From: JANLYC01 sp963750495
Lineage (GTDB): Bacteria; Actinomycetota; Actinomycetes; Propionibacteriales; Nocardioidaceae
Reading direction: 5' to 3'
DNA length: 64,000 bases
Assembly (NCBI GenBank): GCA_963750495.1
Contig: CAVVQV010000008.1
Coordinates: forward strand, 496,001-560,000
Shown piece after piece: positions 1-9,108 of this stretch. The translations under genes and the position numbers were made by a program. The notes beneath the pieces are model-generated. The model was given only the letters and a program-made list of their open reading frames with translations, had not been told where the DNA came from and searched no databases. Position 1 is the first letter of the stretch, and the number at the start of each line of letters is the position of its first letter.

Positions 1-948
1 GCCCTCGACGATGTACGGCTCCTCGTGCGTCTCTAGCCCGATGCCGTGGCCGGTGCGATGCACGAAGTAGTCACCGAACCCGGCGTCGGTGATGACCTGG
101 CGACCGATCCGATCGACCGACTCAGCCGAGACTCCGGGCTTGGCGAAGTCGCACTGCGTGCGTTGAGCCTCGAGCAGCACCTCGTAGTAGTCCTTCACCT
201 CGGGCGCCGGCGAGCCGCCGACGACATAGGTCCTCGTGGAGTCCGAACAGTAGCCATCAGCCGTCGAACCGCCGATGTCGATGACCACCGAGTCACCGGC
301 CTCGATGACGCGTTCAGAGACGGAGTGGTGCGGCGAGGCCCCGTTGGGACCCGAGCCCACGATCACGAAGTCGGCGCTGACATGTCCCTCGTCGATGATG
401 GCCGTGGCGATAAGGCCGGCGCACTCACGCTCGCTGCGTCCGACCCGCAGGAACTCCCCCATCCGGGTGTGTACCCGGTCGATGGCTTGGCCGGCCTGCC
501 GGAGGGAGGCCACCTCGTCGGCACCCTTGCGCATCCGAAGGTCACTGATCAGTTCTCCGGCGGCGACGAGCCTGGCCGGGGCCAGCAGGTCGGTGAGCGC
601 GAACACGCGCAGACTCCACATGTGGTCGTCCACGGCGACCGTACCGGCCCCGTCGAGGAAGGACACGGCCATCGCGTAGGCGTCGTCGGTCTCTCCGTGG
701 GTGACGACCTCCATCCCCGCCAGCGCACCGGCCGAGCGCTGCGCCTCAGCGACCTCGAGTGCCGGCACGAGGAGCAGGGGGTCGTCGGCTGCGGACACGA
801 CCAGGGCGGTGAGTCGTTCGAGTGGCTGGGCGTCGTAGCCCGTGAGGTAGCGGAGGTCGGACCCCGGGGTCACGATCAAACCGTCCACTCCGGCTGCGGT
901 CATGGCCTCCTGGACGCGGCGGATGCGCGAGGTGACGTCTGCGGTCAT
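1..948 (-). CDS. M24-family Xaa-Pro aminopeptidase-like protein (C-terminus cut by window edge)
   Basis: Reads in from the right with ATG at 948; 316 residues are visible and no stop is reached. Residues 1-125 look like the creatinase/prolidase N-terminal domain and the rest like the pita-bread M24 catalytic domain. Metal-ligand signatures are visible: VIDIGGS and CSDSTRTYV (Asp ligands) and HRTGHGIGLETHEEP (His ligand region) close to the edge. The last Glu ligands would lie outside. Family members remove N-terminal residues preceding proline, or act as prolidases, in the cytosol. It is followed after 9 nt by the methyltransferase stop on the same strand, but transcription of the two runs from the methyltransferase towards this gene, so they may be co-transcribed. 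Confidence 0.88.
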   Translation of the reverse strand, partial: MTADVTSRIRRVQEAMTAAGVDGLIVTPGSDLRYLTGYDAQPLERLTALVVSAADDPLLLVPALEVAEAQRSAGALAGMEVVTHGETDDAYAMAVSFLDGAGTVAVDDHMWSLRVFALTDLLAPARLVAAGELISDLRMRKGADEVASLRQAGQAIDRVHTRMGEFLRVGRSERECAGLIATAIIDEGHVSADFVIVGSGPNGASPHHSVSERVIEAGDSVVIDIGGSTADGYCSDSTRTYVVGGSPAPEVKDYYEVLLEAQRTQCDFAKPGVSAESVDRIGRQVITDAGFGDYFVHRTGHGIGLETHEEPYIVEG

Positions 949-957
949 ACCCCCACC

Positions 958-1674
958 CTAGTGTTGCGAGGCCGGCGTGCCGCGCCTGAACTCGGCGCGC
1001 CATCGCACCACCTGAGGGTCGACTGGGTCGAGCACGAGATCGACCGACACGACCTCGAACACCGTGCCGCCACCGGGCGCAGCGAAGGTCTCGATCTCGG
1101 CCCTGTCCAGCGGCCACGGCGGACCGTCGTTCACGAACGCCTCGTCGGCCGGCCCCTCCCGAACGTTCGACACGACCAGCAACGTGCCACCTGGCGCGAC
1201 CAACGAACCCACCTGTGCCACGGCTCGTGTGCGCATGCCGAGCGGCAGAGACTGCACGGTGATCGACTCCACCACCAGGTCGAACGCACCCCGCCAGGCC
1301 TCGGGCAGGTCCATCAGGTCGGCGACGACATACATGACTGCGGAGCCGGCGTGCCGTTGCCGCGCCTGCTCGACCGCGCTCGGAGCCACGTCGAAGGCAG
1401 TCGTGGCGTAGCCCAGCTGGGCGAGCAGCTCGGCGTCGCGTCCGAGGCCACAGCCGACGACCACCGCACGCTGTCCCGTCCCGGCCCCGCGCCGACGAGC
1501 CCACTCGTCAAGAGGATGGGTGGGGATCGGCCGGTCCCACGGCACCTCCACCTCGCCGGTGGCCGCCGCCAGGTAGAGCTCCTCGAACCAGCCGGTGGCG
1601 TCGCCTCGTGCCAACGACGCGGCGATCACATCGCCGATGCGACGACGCCCGTCGGTGGACCCTGTCTCGGTCAT
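958..1674 (-). CDS. Class I SAM-dependent methyltransferase
   Basis: 238 residues. The SAM-binding loop reads VVVGCGLGRDAELLAQLG (motif I, around residues 70-87), followed by the acidic FDVAPSAV segment (motif II) and VADLMDLP; this is the usual small Rossmann-fold methyltransferase layout resembling thiopurine/tellurite-type methyltransferases. Start chosen at ATG 1674 because GGAGG sits 6 nt upstream; an in-frame GTG at 1710 has no such site. Substrate cannot be assigned. Divergent from the exonuclease gene with a 58 nt intergenic region. Confidence 0.8.
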   Translation of the reverse strand: MTETGSTDGRRRIGDVIAASLARGDATGWFEELYLAAATGEVEVPWDRPIPTHPLDEWARRRGAGTGQRAVVVGCGLGRDAELLAQLGYATTAFDVAPSAVEQARQRHAGSAVMYVVADLMDLPEAWRGAFDLVVESITVQSLPLGMRTRAVAQVGSLVAPGGTLLVVSNVREGPADEAFVNDGPPWPLDRAEIETFAAPGGGTVFEVVSVDLVLDPVDPQVVRWRAEFRRGTPASQH

Positions 1675-1732
1675 CTGATCCTCCAGCCTGCGGGCGGCGC
1701 CCAGCCGCAACGTCTCATGACATCATCGTCCA

Positions 1733-2668
1733 ATGCCGCAACGTCTCATGCTCCTCGACACTGCGTCCTTGTACTTTCGTGCCTTCTTCGGGGTGCCCGA
1801 CATGCGCGCACCGGACGGCACCCCGGTCAACGCGGTCCGCGGCTTGCTGGACTTCATCGCGCGGCTGGTGTCGACGCACGAGCCGACACACCTGGTCTGC
1901 TGCTGGGACAACGACTGGCGGCCGCAGTGGCGCGTCGACCTGATCCCGAGCTACAAGGCCCACCGGGTCGTGGCCCCGATCCCGGGTGGGGTCGACATCG
2001 AGGAGACTCCCGACCCGCTCGAGGTGCAGATCCCGATGATCGAGGCCGTTCTGGAGGCCTTCGGAATCACGGTGATCGGCGCCGACGGGTACGAGGCGGA
2101 CGACGTGATCGGGTCGCTGGCCAGCCAGGCCACCATGCCTGTCGACGTGGTGACCGGCGACCGTGACCTGTTCCAGCTCGTCGACGACGCCCACGACGTC
2201 CGCGTGCTCTATATCGCGCGCGGCGTGGGCAACCTCGAGGTGCTCACCGACTCCGCCATCGTCAAGAAGTACGGGGTGCTGCCGGAGCAGTACGTCGACT
2301 TCGCCGTGCTGCGCGGTGACGCGTCCGACGGCCTCCCCGGAGTGAAGGGCATCGGCGACAAGACTGCGGCCAGCCTGCTCCAGCAGTACGGCGACCTTGC
2401 CGGCACCCGCAGGGCCGCCGCAGACCGGTCGACGAAGATGGCGACGGGTGTCCGCGCCAAGCTCTCGGAGGCCGGTGACTACCTGGACGTCGCTCCGACC
2501 GTGGTGGGGGTCGCCCGCGACATCGACCTGCCCAAGGTCGACGCCGCTCTCCGGCCGCTCGATCCGGACGGCGTCGAGGTCGTCTCCGAGCTCCAGGAGA
2601 AGTGGGCCCTCGGCGGCTCCGTCACTCGCGTGCTCCGCGCCCTCGGCAACCAGCCGGTCGCTTCCTAG
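1733..2668 (+). CDS. 5'-3' exonuclease (PolA N-terminal/FEN family)
   Basis: 311 residues, a stand-alone version of the 5'-nuclease domain of DNA polymerase I. Metal-site acidic motifs are present: LMLLDTASLYFRAFF at the N-terminus, GYEADDVIGSLA and VVTGDRDLFQL in the middle, and LRGDASDGLPGVKGIGDKT carrying the helix-hairpin-helix DNA-binding element. Such proteins process flap or primer ends in DNA repair and Okazaki-fragment maturation. Actinobacteria commonly carry one beside polA. It converges on helY with only 4 nt between the stops. Confidence 0.9.
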   Translation: MPQRLMLLDTASLYFRAFFGVPDMRAPDGTPVNAVRGLLDFIARLVSTHEPTHLVCCWDNDWRPQWRVDLIPSYKAHRVVAPIPGGVDIEETPDPLEVQIPMIEAVLEAFGITVIGADGYEADDVIGSLASQATMPVDVVTGDRDLFQLVDDAHDVRVLYIARGVGNLEVLTDSAIVKKYGVLPEQYVDFAVLRGDASDGLPGVKGIGDKTAASLLQQYGDLAGTRRAAADRSTKMATGVRAKLSEAGDYLDVAPTVVGVARDIDLPKVDAALRPLDPDGVEVVSELQEKWALGGSVTRVLRALGNQPVAS

Positions 2669-2672
2669 CGCC

Positions 2673-5411
2673 TCACGCGTCGACGTCGGCGGAGTACGCC
2701 ACGACGCCGCGACGCATGGCACGCACGGCCTCTCGCGCCGTGTGACGTAAGGGCGAGTCACCCGCGGCGTCGGCGATCTGCTCGGACAGGTCCAGCAGCT
2801 GCTTCACCCAGCGAACGAAGTCACCCGGGGCGAGCTCGACCTCGTCAAGGACTTCTTCGAGCGACGCTCCCCCGGCCCAGCGGTACGCCGCCCACGCGAA
2901 GCCGAGATCCGGCTCACGCAGGAAGCTCAGCCGGTGGTTGCGCTCCACGGCGTCCAGCTCGGCCCAGATCGTCACCGTCACACCCAGCGCCGCGCGGACG
3001 GCACCACCCGGGACGCGGGGGCGCTCGGCGTCGTCGGGGTTGCGCGACTCGTACACGAGAGCCGAGAGCGCCGCCGCCAGCGCCGGTGCCTCGAGCTCGT
3101 TCCACACCCCACGACGCAGACACTCGGCCGCGACCAGGTCGAGCTCGCTATAGATGCGCGACAGTGACGCCCCGGCCTCCGTCACGGTCTCGCCGTCGAG
3201 GTACTTCAGCTCGGTCAGCACGTCGCACACGTGGTCGAACTGCCGCGCGATCGTGTTGGTGCGCGTCTCGATCCGCCGCTTGATGGTCTCGGTCTCGCGG
3301 GTGAGGCGCAGGGAGCGCTCGGCCCAGCGCGCATGGTCCTCGCGTTCGGGGCAGTCGTGACAGGGGTGGCTGCGGATCGCCTCGCGCAGCCGGCCCACCT
3401 CCGGGTCGTCCTGCGCCGGTGAGCGGTCGCGAGTACCACGGCCCTTGGCTACGGAGTTCACGGCCGGAAGGTCACGGGTGCGCTCCCGGAGCAGCTGCGC
3501 GAGGTCGCGACGCTGCTGCGGGTTGCGTGCGTTGAAGGTCTTCGCGATCCGCATCCGGGTCAGCGGCTCGACCGGGGTCGGGAAGTCCACCATCGACAGT
3601 CTCCGGGCCTGCCGGTCGAGCGTGAGCACCAGTGGCCGCGGGCCGTCCCGTTGCGAACGCATCCCGGGGTCGATGACCACGGCGATCCCCGACCAGCGAC
3701 CGGAGGGCACGTCGATCACGTCGCCGACCCGCAGCGTCTCCAGCGACTCCTGCGCCGCGTCGCGCCGATCGGACTTGCGGCGTTTCGACAGCGACGCCTC
3801 GCGGTCGGACAGCGCGCGACGCAGTCCGGCGTACTCCATGAAGTCACCGCGGTCGCACGCGATGGCGTCGGCATACCCCGCCAGCGCCTCCTCGGCCTTG
3901 CGTACCTGCCGGGCCAGCCCGACCACCGCCCGGTCGGCCTGGAACTGCGCGAACGACGACTCCAGCAGCTCGCGCGCGGTCTCCCGCCCGACCTGACGTA
4001 CCAGGTTGACCGCCATGTTGTACGACGGCCGGAACGACGAGCGGAGTGGATAGGTACGTGTCGATGCGAGTCCGGCCACTGCCTTGGGGTCGAACCCGGG
4101 CGCCCACAGCACGACGGCATGTCCCTCGACGTCGATGCCGCGACGGCCCGCCCGGCCGGTGAGCTGGGTGTACTCCCCCGGCGTGACGTCTGCGTGCGTC
4201 TCGCCGTTCCACTTCGAGAGCTTGTCGATCACGACCGACCGGGCCGGCATGTTGATGCCCAGGGCCAACGTCTCGGTGGCGAAGACCATCTTGACCAGGC
4301 CGCGTGAGAACAGCTCCTCGACGCACTCCTTGAACACCGGCAGCATGCCCGCGTGGTGTGACGAGATCCCGCGCGAGAGCGCCTCGGACCAGTCCTGGTA
4401 GCCGAGCACAGCCAGGTCGGAGCTGGCCAGCGACGAAGCCTTCGTCTCGGCGTACGCCCGGATCTCGCGGCGCTCGACGTCGTTGGTGAGGCGCAGGTTG
4501 GCACTCAGGCACTGCTGGACGGCCGCGTCGCAGCCCGCCCGACTGAAGATGAACATGATCGCCGGTAACAAGCCTTCGGCGTCGAGCTGTTCGACGACGT
4601 CGGTGCGGCTGGGCACGAGCCCGCGCCCGCCCGGCCTGCCGTAGCCGCCACGCTTGCTGCGATGGTCACGAGTCCGTAGCCGCCGATAGTCCTCGCGGGC
4701 GATCCGGGCCAGCTGTGGGTTGACCGCCGTGGATCCGGTGCCGTCGCCGTCCTCGGCAGTGGCGTCGTCGTCCTGAGCGAACAGGTCGTACAGCCGTTGA
4801 CCGACCATGGCGTGCTGGAACAACGGGACCGGCCGCCGCTCCTCGACGATGATGTCGTTGTCACCCCGGACGGTGGCGAGCCACTCGCCGAACTCCTCGG
4901 CGTTGGAGACCGTGGCCGACAGCGAGACCACGGACACCGACTCGGGCAGGTGGATGATGACCTCCTCCCAGACAGCGCCACGGGACCGGTCGGCCAGGTA
5001 GTGCACCTCGTCCATCACGACGTACTGCAGACCGCTCAGCGTGCCGGAGCCGGCGTACAGCATGTTGCGCAACACCTCGGTGGTCATCACGACGATCGGC
5101 GCGTCGCCGTTGATGGTGTTGTCACCGGTCAGCAGTCCGACCTTCTCGGGCCCGTAGCGCACGGTGAGGTCTGCGAACTTCTGGTTCGACAGGGCCTTGA
5201 TCGGCGTCGTGTAGAAGCACTTCCCGCCGCGGGCGAGCGCCAGGTGCACGGCGAACTCGCCCACCAGCGTCTTGCCCGAGCCGGTCGGTGCCGCCACCAG
5301 CACCCCACGTCCCTGTTGCAGCGATTCGCAGGCGTGCCGCTGGAACGGGTCGAGGGTGAAGTCGTAGAGGCCGGTGAACTCGGCGACGGTGTCGCTGGGC
5401 GGGCGGCTCAT
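2673..5411 (-). CDS. helY: Ski2/Mtr4-like DExH-box RNA helicase (HelY)
   Basis: 912 residues. Walker A AAPTGSGKT lies around residues 40-48, the DEVH box at 134-137, SATVSN motif III follows, and the second RecA domain has the motif VI core QLTGRAGRRGID. The long C-terminal helical region matches the Ski2/HelY family, which acts on RNA in the cytosol. The ATG at 5411 is 7 nt after the stop of the lipid kinase, suggesting coupling; an in-frame ATG at 5435 would overlap that gene by 17 nt. No clear ribosome-binding site is visible for either start. Confidence 0.92.
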   Translation of the reverse strand: MSRPPSDTVAEFTGLYDFTLDPFQRHACESLQQGRGVLVAAPTGSGKTLVGEFAVHLALARGGKCFYTTPIKALSNQKFADLTVRYGPEKVGLLTGDNTINGDAPIVVMTTEVLRNMLYAGSGTLSGLQYVVMDEVHYLADRSRGAVWEEVIIHLPESVSVVSLSATVSNAEEFGEWLATVRGDNDIIVEERRPVPLFQHAMVGQRLYDLFAQDDDATAEDGDGTGSTAVNPQLARIAREDYRRLRTRDHRSKRGGYGRPGGRGLVPSRTDVVEQLDAEGLLPAIMFIFSRAGCDAAVQQCLSANLRLTNDVERREIRAYAETKASSLASSDLAVLGYQDWSEALSRGISSHHAGMLPVFKECVEELFSRGLVKMVFATETLALGINMPARSVVIDKLSKWNGETHADVTPGEYTQLTGRAGRRGIDVEGHAVVLWAPGFDPKAVAGLASTRTYPLRSSFRPSYNMAVNLVRQVGRETARELLESSFAQFQADRAVVGLARQVRKAEEALAGYADAIACDRGDFMEYAGLRRALSDREASLSKRRKSDRRDAAQESLETLRVGDVIDVPSGRWSGIAVVIDPGMRSQRDGPRPLVLTLDRQARRLSMVDFPTPVEPLTRMRIAKTFNARNPQQRRDLAQLLRERTRDLPAVNSVAKGRGTRDRSPAQDDPEVGRLREAIRSHPCHDCPEREDHARWAERSLRLTRETETIKRRIETRTNTIARQFDHVCDVLTELKYLDGETVTEAGASLSRIYSELDLVAAECLRRGVWNELEAPALAAALSALVYESRNPDDAERPRVPGGAVRAALGVTVTIWAELDAVERNHRLSFLREPDLGFAWAAYRWAGGASLEEVLDEVELAPGDFVRWVKQLLDLSEQIADAAGDSPLRHTAREAVRAMRRGVVAYSADVDA

Positions 5412-5418
5412 GGTCGGC

Positions 5419-6297
5419 TCATCGGGACGGCACACACACCGTCAATGCTGCCTGCACGCATTCGACACTCAACGGCAGGGGACCGATTCGCTCACCGTCG
5501 CCGTACGCGACGATCCCCGGAGCGGCCACCGAGACCCGTCGGGCCCGATGGTGCTCGTACGCCGGATGACGCACATGGGTGCCTCTCAGCAGACGCGGAT
5601 AGACGGTCAGCAGCTCTGCCTTGCTGATCGGCTTGATGATGACGACGTCGAGCAGCCCGTCGTCGAGCAGCGCCCCTTCACAGATGCGCAAGCCGCCTCC
5701 GTACGAGGGACCGTTGCCGATCGCGACGAGCATCGCGTCGTGCAGAAGACGTCGGCCGTCGATCTCCAACGTGTACGTCACCGGGTTGAAGACGCGCAGC
5801 TCCGCCAGGGTGGCCAGGTGGTAGCGCAGCTGCCCGTGCGGCCAACGCAACCGGTTGGCCCGCTCGTTGACGAGGCTGTCGAAACCGGTGGCCAGCACGG
5901 TGGCGAAGTACGTCGATCCGGCCTTTCCGAGATCCATGGTGCGCGTCAGCTGACGGCAGATCACGTCAGCGGCGGCGAGTGGTTTGGCCAGCGGGATCCC
6001 GAGATAGCGGGCCACATCGTTGCCGCTTCCCGTCGGCACCACGCCCAGCACCGTGGGCGACTCTGCGACCGCCTGGATCGCGAGATGGACCAGCCCGTCG
6101 CCGCCCATCGTCACCAGCAGGTCATACCCGTCGTCGACCGCCTGCCGTGCCAGGTCGGCTGCCTCGGCACCGTCGGCTCCCTGCATCCGGGTGACCTCGA
6201 GCTCACCAGCGGCCAGCCGGGCGTGCACCGCCGCCACAACGGCCCCCGAAACTCCTTTGCCGGCTGCCGGGTTGACCAGCAGCGCTGCGCGCTTCAT
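5419..6297 (-). CDS. Diacylglycerol/lipid kinase (DagK/YegS family)
   Basis: 292 residues. The N-terminal VNPAAGKG nucleotide-binding loop, TMGGDGLVHLAI (GGDG signature of the DAGK catalytic domain) and GVVPTGSGNDVARYLGIP are all present, and the C-terminal half carries DGLLDVVIIKP typical of the family. Phosphorylates diacylglycerol or a related lipid on the inner membrane face. In actinobacteria a lipid kinase of this type usually lies between tatC and helY, as here. Confidence 0.92.
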   Translation of the reverse strand: MKRAALLVNPAAGKGVSGAVVAAVHARLAAGELEVTRMQGADGAEAADLARQAVDDGYDLLVTMGGDGLVHLAIQAVAESPTVLGVVPTGSGNDVARYLGIPLAKPLAAADVICRQLTRTMDLGKAGSTYFATVLATGFDSLVNERANRLRWPHGQLRYHLATLAELRVFNPVTYTLEIDGRRLLHDAMLVAIGNGPSYGGGLRICEGALLDDGLLDVVIIKPISKAELLTVYPRLLRGTHVRHPAYEHHRARRVSVAAPGIVAYGDGERIGPLPLSVECVQAALTVCVPSR

Positions 6298-6364
6298 CGT
6301 TGCGTCCCTGACTGCTCCACGGCCCAGACCCTAGCGTCGTACGCCGCTCGGTCACGGCACATCG

Positions 6365-6691
6365 TCAGAGCGAGATCAGGACGGAGTAGTGGTCGGCAGG
6401 CGCGCCGACCGACTTGGCCAGCCGGCGGATGACTTCGCAGACCAGCTCGACGTCGAAGGCCGTGCCCGGAACCGCCAGCGCCACCCGCGCGTCGTCGGAC
6501 TCGACGAGGAGCACCTCGCCGAACTGCCACGCCTGGTGAGCGGCCCGCCGCAGGTCGTCTGGGCACACCACGGCCGGGTACGCCGCGTCGACGGCCAGCA
6601 GGTCGACGGGAATCGACTCGCCCTGCTCGGACCGCATGAGCCCCTGCACGACCGCCACGTCGCGCAGGGCGCCGTCCGCCTGCCACTGCAC
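6365..6691 (-). CDS. Small conserved-looking protein of unknown function downstream of tatC
   Basis: 108 residues from the GTG at 6691; I do not recognise a domain. The reading frame is open all the way back to the tatC stop (TAG 6764-6766). The upstream stretch reads IIQPYDPFDLPDWLGT with good codon usage, so the real protein probably begins near 6745. There a GGGAG motif is followed by ATC ATC rather than ATG/GTG/TTG. Either translation starts on a rare ATC, or the start was lost, or the protein is made shorter from GTG 6691. It sits between tatC and the lipid kinase in the same direction. Confidence 0.6.
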   Translation of the reverse strand: MQWQADGALRDVAVVQGLMRSEQGESIPVDLLAVDAAYPAVVCPDDLRRAAHQAWQFGEVLLVESDDARVALAVPGTAFDVELVCEVIRRLAKSVGAPADHYSVLISL

Positions 6692-6763
6692 ACCACGGGT
6701 CCCCAGCCAGTCGGGCAGGTCGAAGGGGTCGTACGGCTGGATGATCGTCTCCCGTGGTCGGTG

Positions 6764-7627
6764 CTAGATGGGCGATGCCTCGTCGTCGTCGTACTCAGCG
6801 TAGTCAGGCGGGCGATGGAGTCCGCGGCGCCGGTCGACCACGTGCGCGATCACCTCCGACAGCAGGAACAGCACGACCATCGGGATGGCCAGCAGCAACA
6901 TCGTGATCGGATCGGTGGATGGCGTGGCGACGGCAGCGAAGACGAAGGTCCCGAAGATGATCCAGGACCGCCACTTGGCGAGATGCCGCCCGCGAACGAC
7001 CCCCGCCAGGTTGAGCAGCACGACGAACAGCGGGATCTCGAAGGCGATGCCGAAGACCAGCAGGATGCGGAGCACGAAGCTGAGGTAGCCGTTGAGGTCC
7101 ACCAGGTTGGTCACCTGGTCAGGCGTGAAGCCGATCAGGACGGACAGGCCCTTCGGGAGGACGAGGTAGCCGAGGGCGACACCCGCCGCGAACAGCGGTC
7201 CCGCCACCGACACGAAGATCATCGTCCACTTGCGCTCGTTGCGGTGCAGCCCGGGCATGATGAACGCCCAGATCTGGTAGAGCCAGACCGGACTCGCCAG
7301 CGCCAGACCAGCCACCAGGGCCACCTTGGCCTGCAGGATGAACGGCGTGCCGACGCCCTGGATGACCGCCTTGGACTCGATGCCCTTGTCCCGAGCGAGC
7401 TTCTGCACCGTGTTGGTGTAGGGGTCGACGAGCAGGTGCGCGATCTGGTCGTAGTAGATCCATCCGAGGACCGCACCGACGAAGATGGCGATGAGCGACA
7501 CGAACATGCGTCGCCGGAGCTCACGCAGGTGGTCGCCCAGGGTCATCTGCCCCGCACCGTCACCCGATGGGCGGGCGGGTTCCCCCGACGAGTCCGACCG
7601 CGCGTGCGATCGGAAGAACGTAGCCAC
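6764..7627 (-). CDS. tatC: Sec-independent protein translocase TatC
   Basis: 287 residues with six predicted membrane segments. The conserved N-terminal cytoplasmic motif LGDHLRELRRRMF is followed by the first helix, and FILQAKVALVAGLALASPVWLYQIWAF PGL-type segments match the TatC core receptor for twin-arginine signal peptides. The N-terminus has a 30-residue polar extension before the HLRELR motif, usual for actinobacteria. The neighbour tatA is 26 nt upstream in the same direction, so they form an operon. Confidence 0.97.
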   Translation of the reverse strand: MATFFRSHARSDSSGEPARPSGDGAGQMTLGDHLRELRRRMFVSLIAIFVGAVLGWIYYDQIAHLLVDPYTNTVQKLARDKGIESKAVIQGVGTPFILQAKVALVAGLALASPVWLYQIWAFIMPGLHRNERKWTMIFVSVAGPLFAAGVALGYLVLPKGLSVLIGFTPDQVTNLVDLNGYLSFVLRILLVFGIAFEIPLFVVLLNLAGVVRGRHLAKWRSWIIFGTFVFAAVATPSTDPITMLLLAIPMVVLFLLSEVIAHVVDRRRGLHRPPDYAEYDDDEASPI

Positions 7628-7653
7628 CTACGGACCTGACCGAGCGGGCGAGC

Positions 7654-8004
7654 TCACTTCTCGGTGTGGGTGGGCGGCAGCGGATCTGCGCTGGCCGTGG
7701 GCTCAGGTGCAGACGGGTCTGCGGCGGGCCGGACGTCGCCCCGCGCGATCTGCTGAGAGTTCTGCTGGGTGCCGGCCGGACGACGCTCACGGGGCGCGTC
7801 GTCATCGTCGTCATCGTCATCCATCAGGCCCTTGGTCTCGGCCTTGAAGATCCGGAGCGCACGACCCGTGCCGCGGGCCACCTCAGGCAGCTTGCGGCCG
7901 CCGAAGAGCAGCAGGACGACCAGCACGATGATGATGACCTCGGGGGCACCGAGGCCGCCGAACGCAGCCATGGTGGGGTGCAGATTCGCTGTGGCCAAGG
8001 ACAT
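7654..8004 (-). CDS. tatA: Twin-arginine translocase subunit TatA
   Basis: 116 residues. One hydrophobic helix (APEVIIIVLVVLLLFGGRKLP) with the FG hinge is followed by the amphipathic helix VARGTGRALRIFKAE, then an acidic run of eight Asp and a Pro/Ala/Ser-rich tail. TatA oligomerises to form the Tat export passage. ATG 8004 is chosen because AGAGG lies 6 nt upstream; longer in-frame starts reach 8061 but lack a site. The helix begins about 20 residues in, a little later than in the minimal family member, so ATG at 7971 is an alternative. Confidence 0.93.
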   Translation of the reverse strand: MSLATANLHPTMAAFGGLGAPEVIIIVLVVLLLFGGRKLPEVARGTGRALRIFKAETKGLMDDDDDDDDAPRERRPAGTQQNSQQIARGDVRPAADPSAPEPTASADPLPPTHTEK

Positions 8005-8076
8005 GAGCGCCTCTTCGTTCAGATGGGTGGTGCCGGCGTGTGCAGATGGTGCGTCTTTCATCGTACGCCGTGGGGG

Positions 8077-8132
8077 CCGCCGATCCGGCGGTTGTGCCCG
8101 AATTCAACCGGTGTACGAATTCAACCGGCGTC
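8077..8132. repeat. Hairpin plus 17-bp tandem repeat between pafC and tatA
   Basis: CCGCCG-ATC-CGGCGG (8077-8091) forms a 6-bp stem. It is followed by two near-identical 17-bp units, CGAATTCAACCGGTGTA (8099-8115) and a second copy at 8116-8132 differing at two positions. The element lies in the 135 nt leader between the pafC stop and the tatA start, so it could be a weak terminator or regulator binding site. No T-run follows the stem on either strand. Confidence 0.5.
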
Positions 8133-8139
8133 GGCGGGT

Positions 8140-9108
8140 TCAGCTCGTGTACGGGCGCAGCGCAGCCGCGGCACGCGACGACACGCCCGCCGCCACCGCC
8201 GCCGGCTCGATGACGGTCGCCGCACCACCCAGGCGTAGCACGAGGCGCTGCAGCCAGCCCTCGTCGCTGAACCGCAGCCGGATCCGCAGGCGCCCATCAC
8301 CGAGCTCGTCGCGCTGCTCGATCGGGTAGTAGTCGGCGACCCAGCGCGCCGCCGGCTCCAGGTCGAGCACCGCCAGTGCGTCGTCCGGGTCGGGCTGGAA
8401 CAAGCCCTTGGACAGGTCGTGTCGTGCGAGGTCCTCCGGCGGCGCCGCAGGCAGGTCGAGCACGGAAGCAGCGGTAATCCGGTCCAACCGGAAGATTCGG
8501 ACTTCCTGCGCCCGGCGGCAGTACGCCTCGAGATACCCGTGGCCTTCGGAGAACACCAGCCGGATCGGGTCGGCGTCGCGCTCGGTCGTCTCGTCGCGGC
8601 CGGGAACGTAGTAGCTCAGGTGCAACCGGCGCTGCAGTGCCAGCGCCTCATCGACCGTGGCGCGGATCTTGTCGTCGACCTGGTCGACCTGGATGTCGAT
8701 GGCGGCTGCCGGGCCGGCTGCTTCCCCGGTGGCGGCCTCGATCTTCGCCAGCGTGCGATCCACGGTCTCGCGCTGGGACGGTCCGCTCACCTCGCGGAGT
8801 GCCCGCAGGGCCACGATCATGGCGAGCGCCTCGTGCGGTGCCAGCCGCAGCGGCCGGGTGAGGTAGTCGGCGTTGCTGAGCTTGATGACCCCGTCGCCGT
8901 CGAGCGCCTCCATGTCGATGTCGATCATGTCGCCGGTCACCGAGTTGGGCAGTCCGCAGTACCAGAGGACCTTGAGGTCCTTCACGATCTGTGCAGGCGG
9001 GACACCGAAGTCACGGGCCACGTCGTCGACGCCGATCCCGTCGCGCACCCGGAGGTACGGGACCAGCGCCAGCATCCGCTCGACCTGTTCCTGTGCGGTG
9101 GCGCTCAT
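8140..9108 (-). CDS. pafC: WYL-domain transcriptional regulator PafC
   Basis: 322 residues. A winged-helix N-terminus (ERMLALVPYLRVRDGIGVDDVARDF region, residues about 8-35) precedes a WYL domain and a C-terminal WCX extension. With PafB it forms the heterodimeric activator of the LexA/RecA-independent DNA-damage response in mycobacteria. ATG 9108 overlaps the pafB stop by 4 nt (ATGA), which fixes the start; longer upstream extensions in this frame run antisense-like Arg/Pro-rich codons and are rejected. Confidence 0.93.
   Translation of the reverse strand: MSATAQEQVERMLALVPYLRVRDGIGVDDVARDFGVPPAQIVKDLKVLWYCGLPNSVTGDMIDIDMEALDGDGVIKLSNADYLTRPLRLAPHEALAMIVALRALREVSGPSQRETVDRTLAKIEAATGEAAGPAAAIDIQVDQVDDKIRATVDEALALQRRLHLSYYVPGRDETTERDADPIRLVFSEGHGYLEAYCRRAQEVRIFRLDRITAASVLDLPAAPPEDLARHDLSKGLFQPDPDDALAVLDLEPAARWVADYYPIEQRDELGDGRLRIRLRFSDEGWLQRLVLRLGGAATVIEPAAVAAGVSSRAAAALRPYTS

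Noticed and set aside
46..2166. 706-residue open frame on plus
   Set aside because: It runs antisense to the M24 and methyltransferase genes and then out of frame through the exonuclease; no domain, and both strands cannot carry these conserved proteins.
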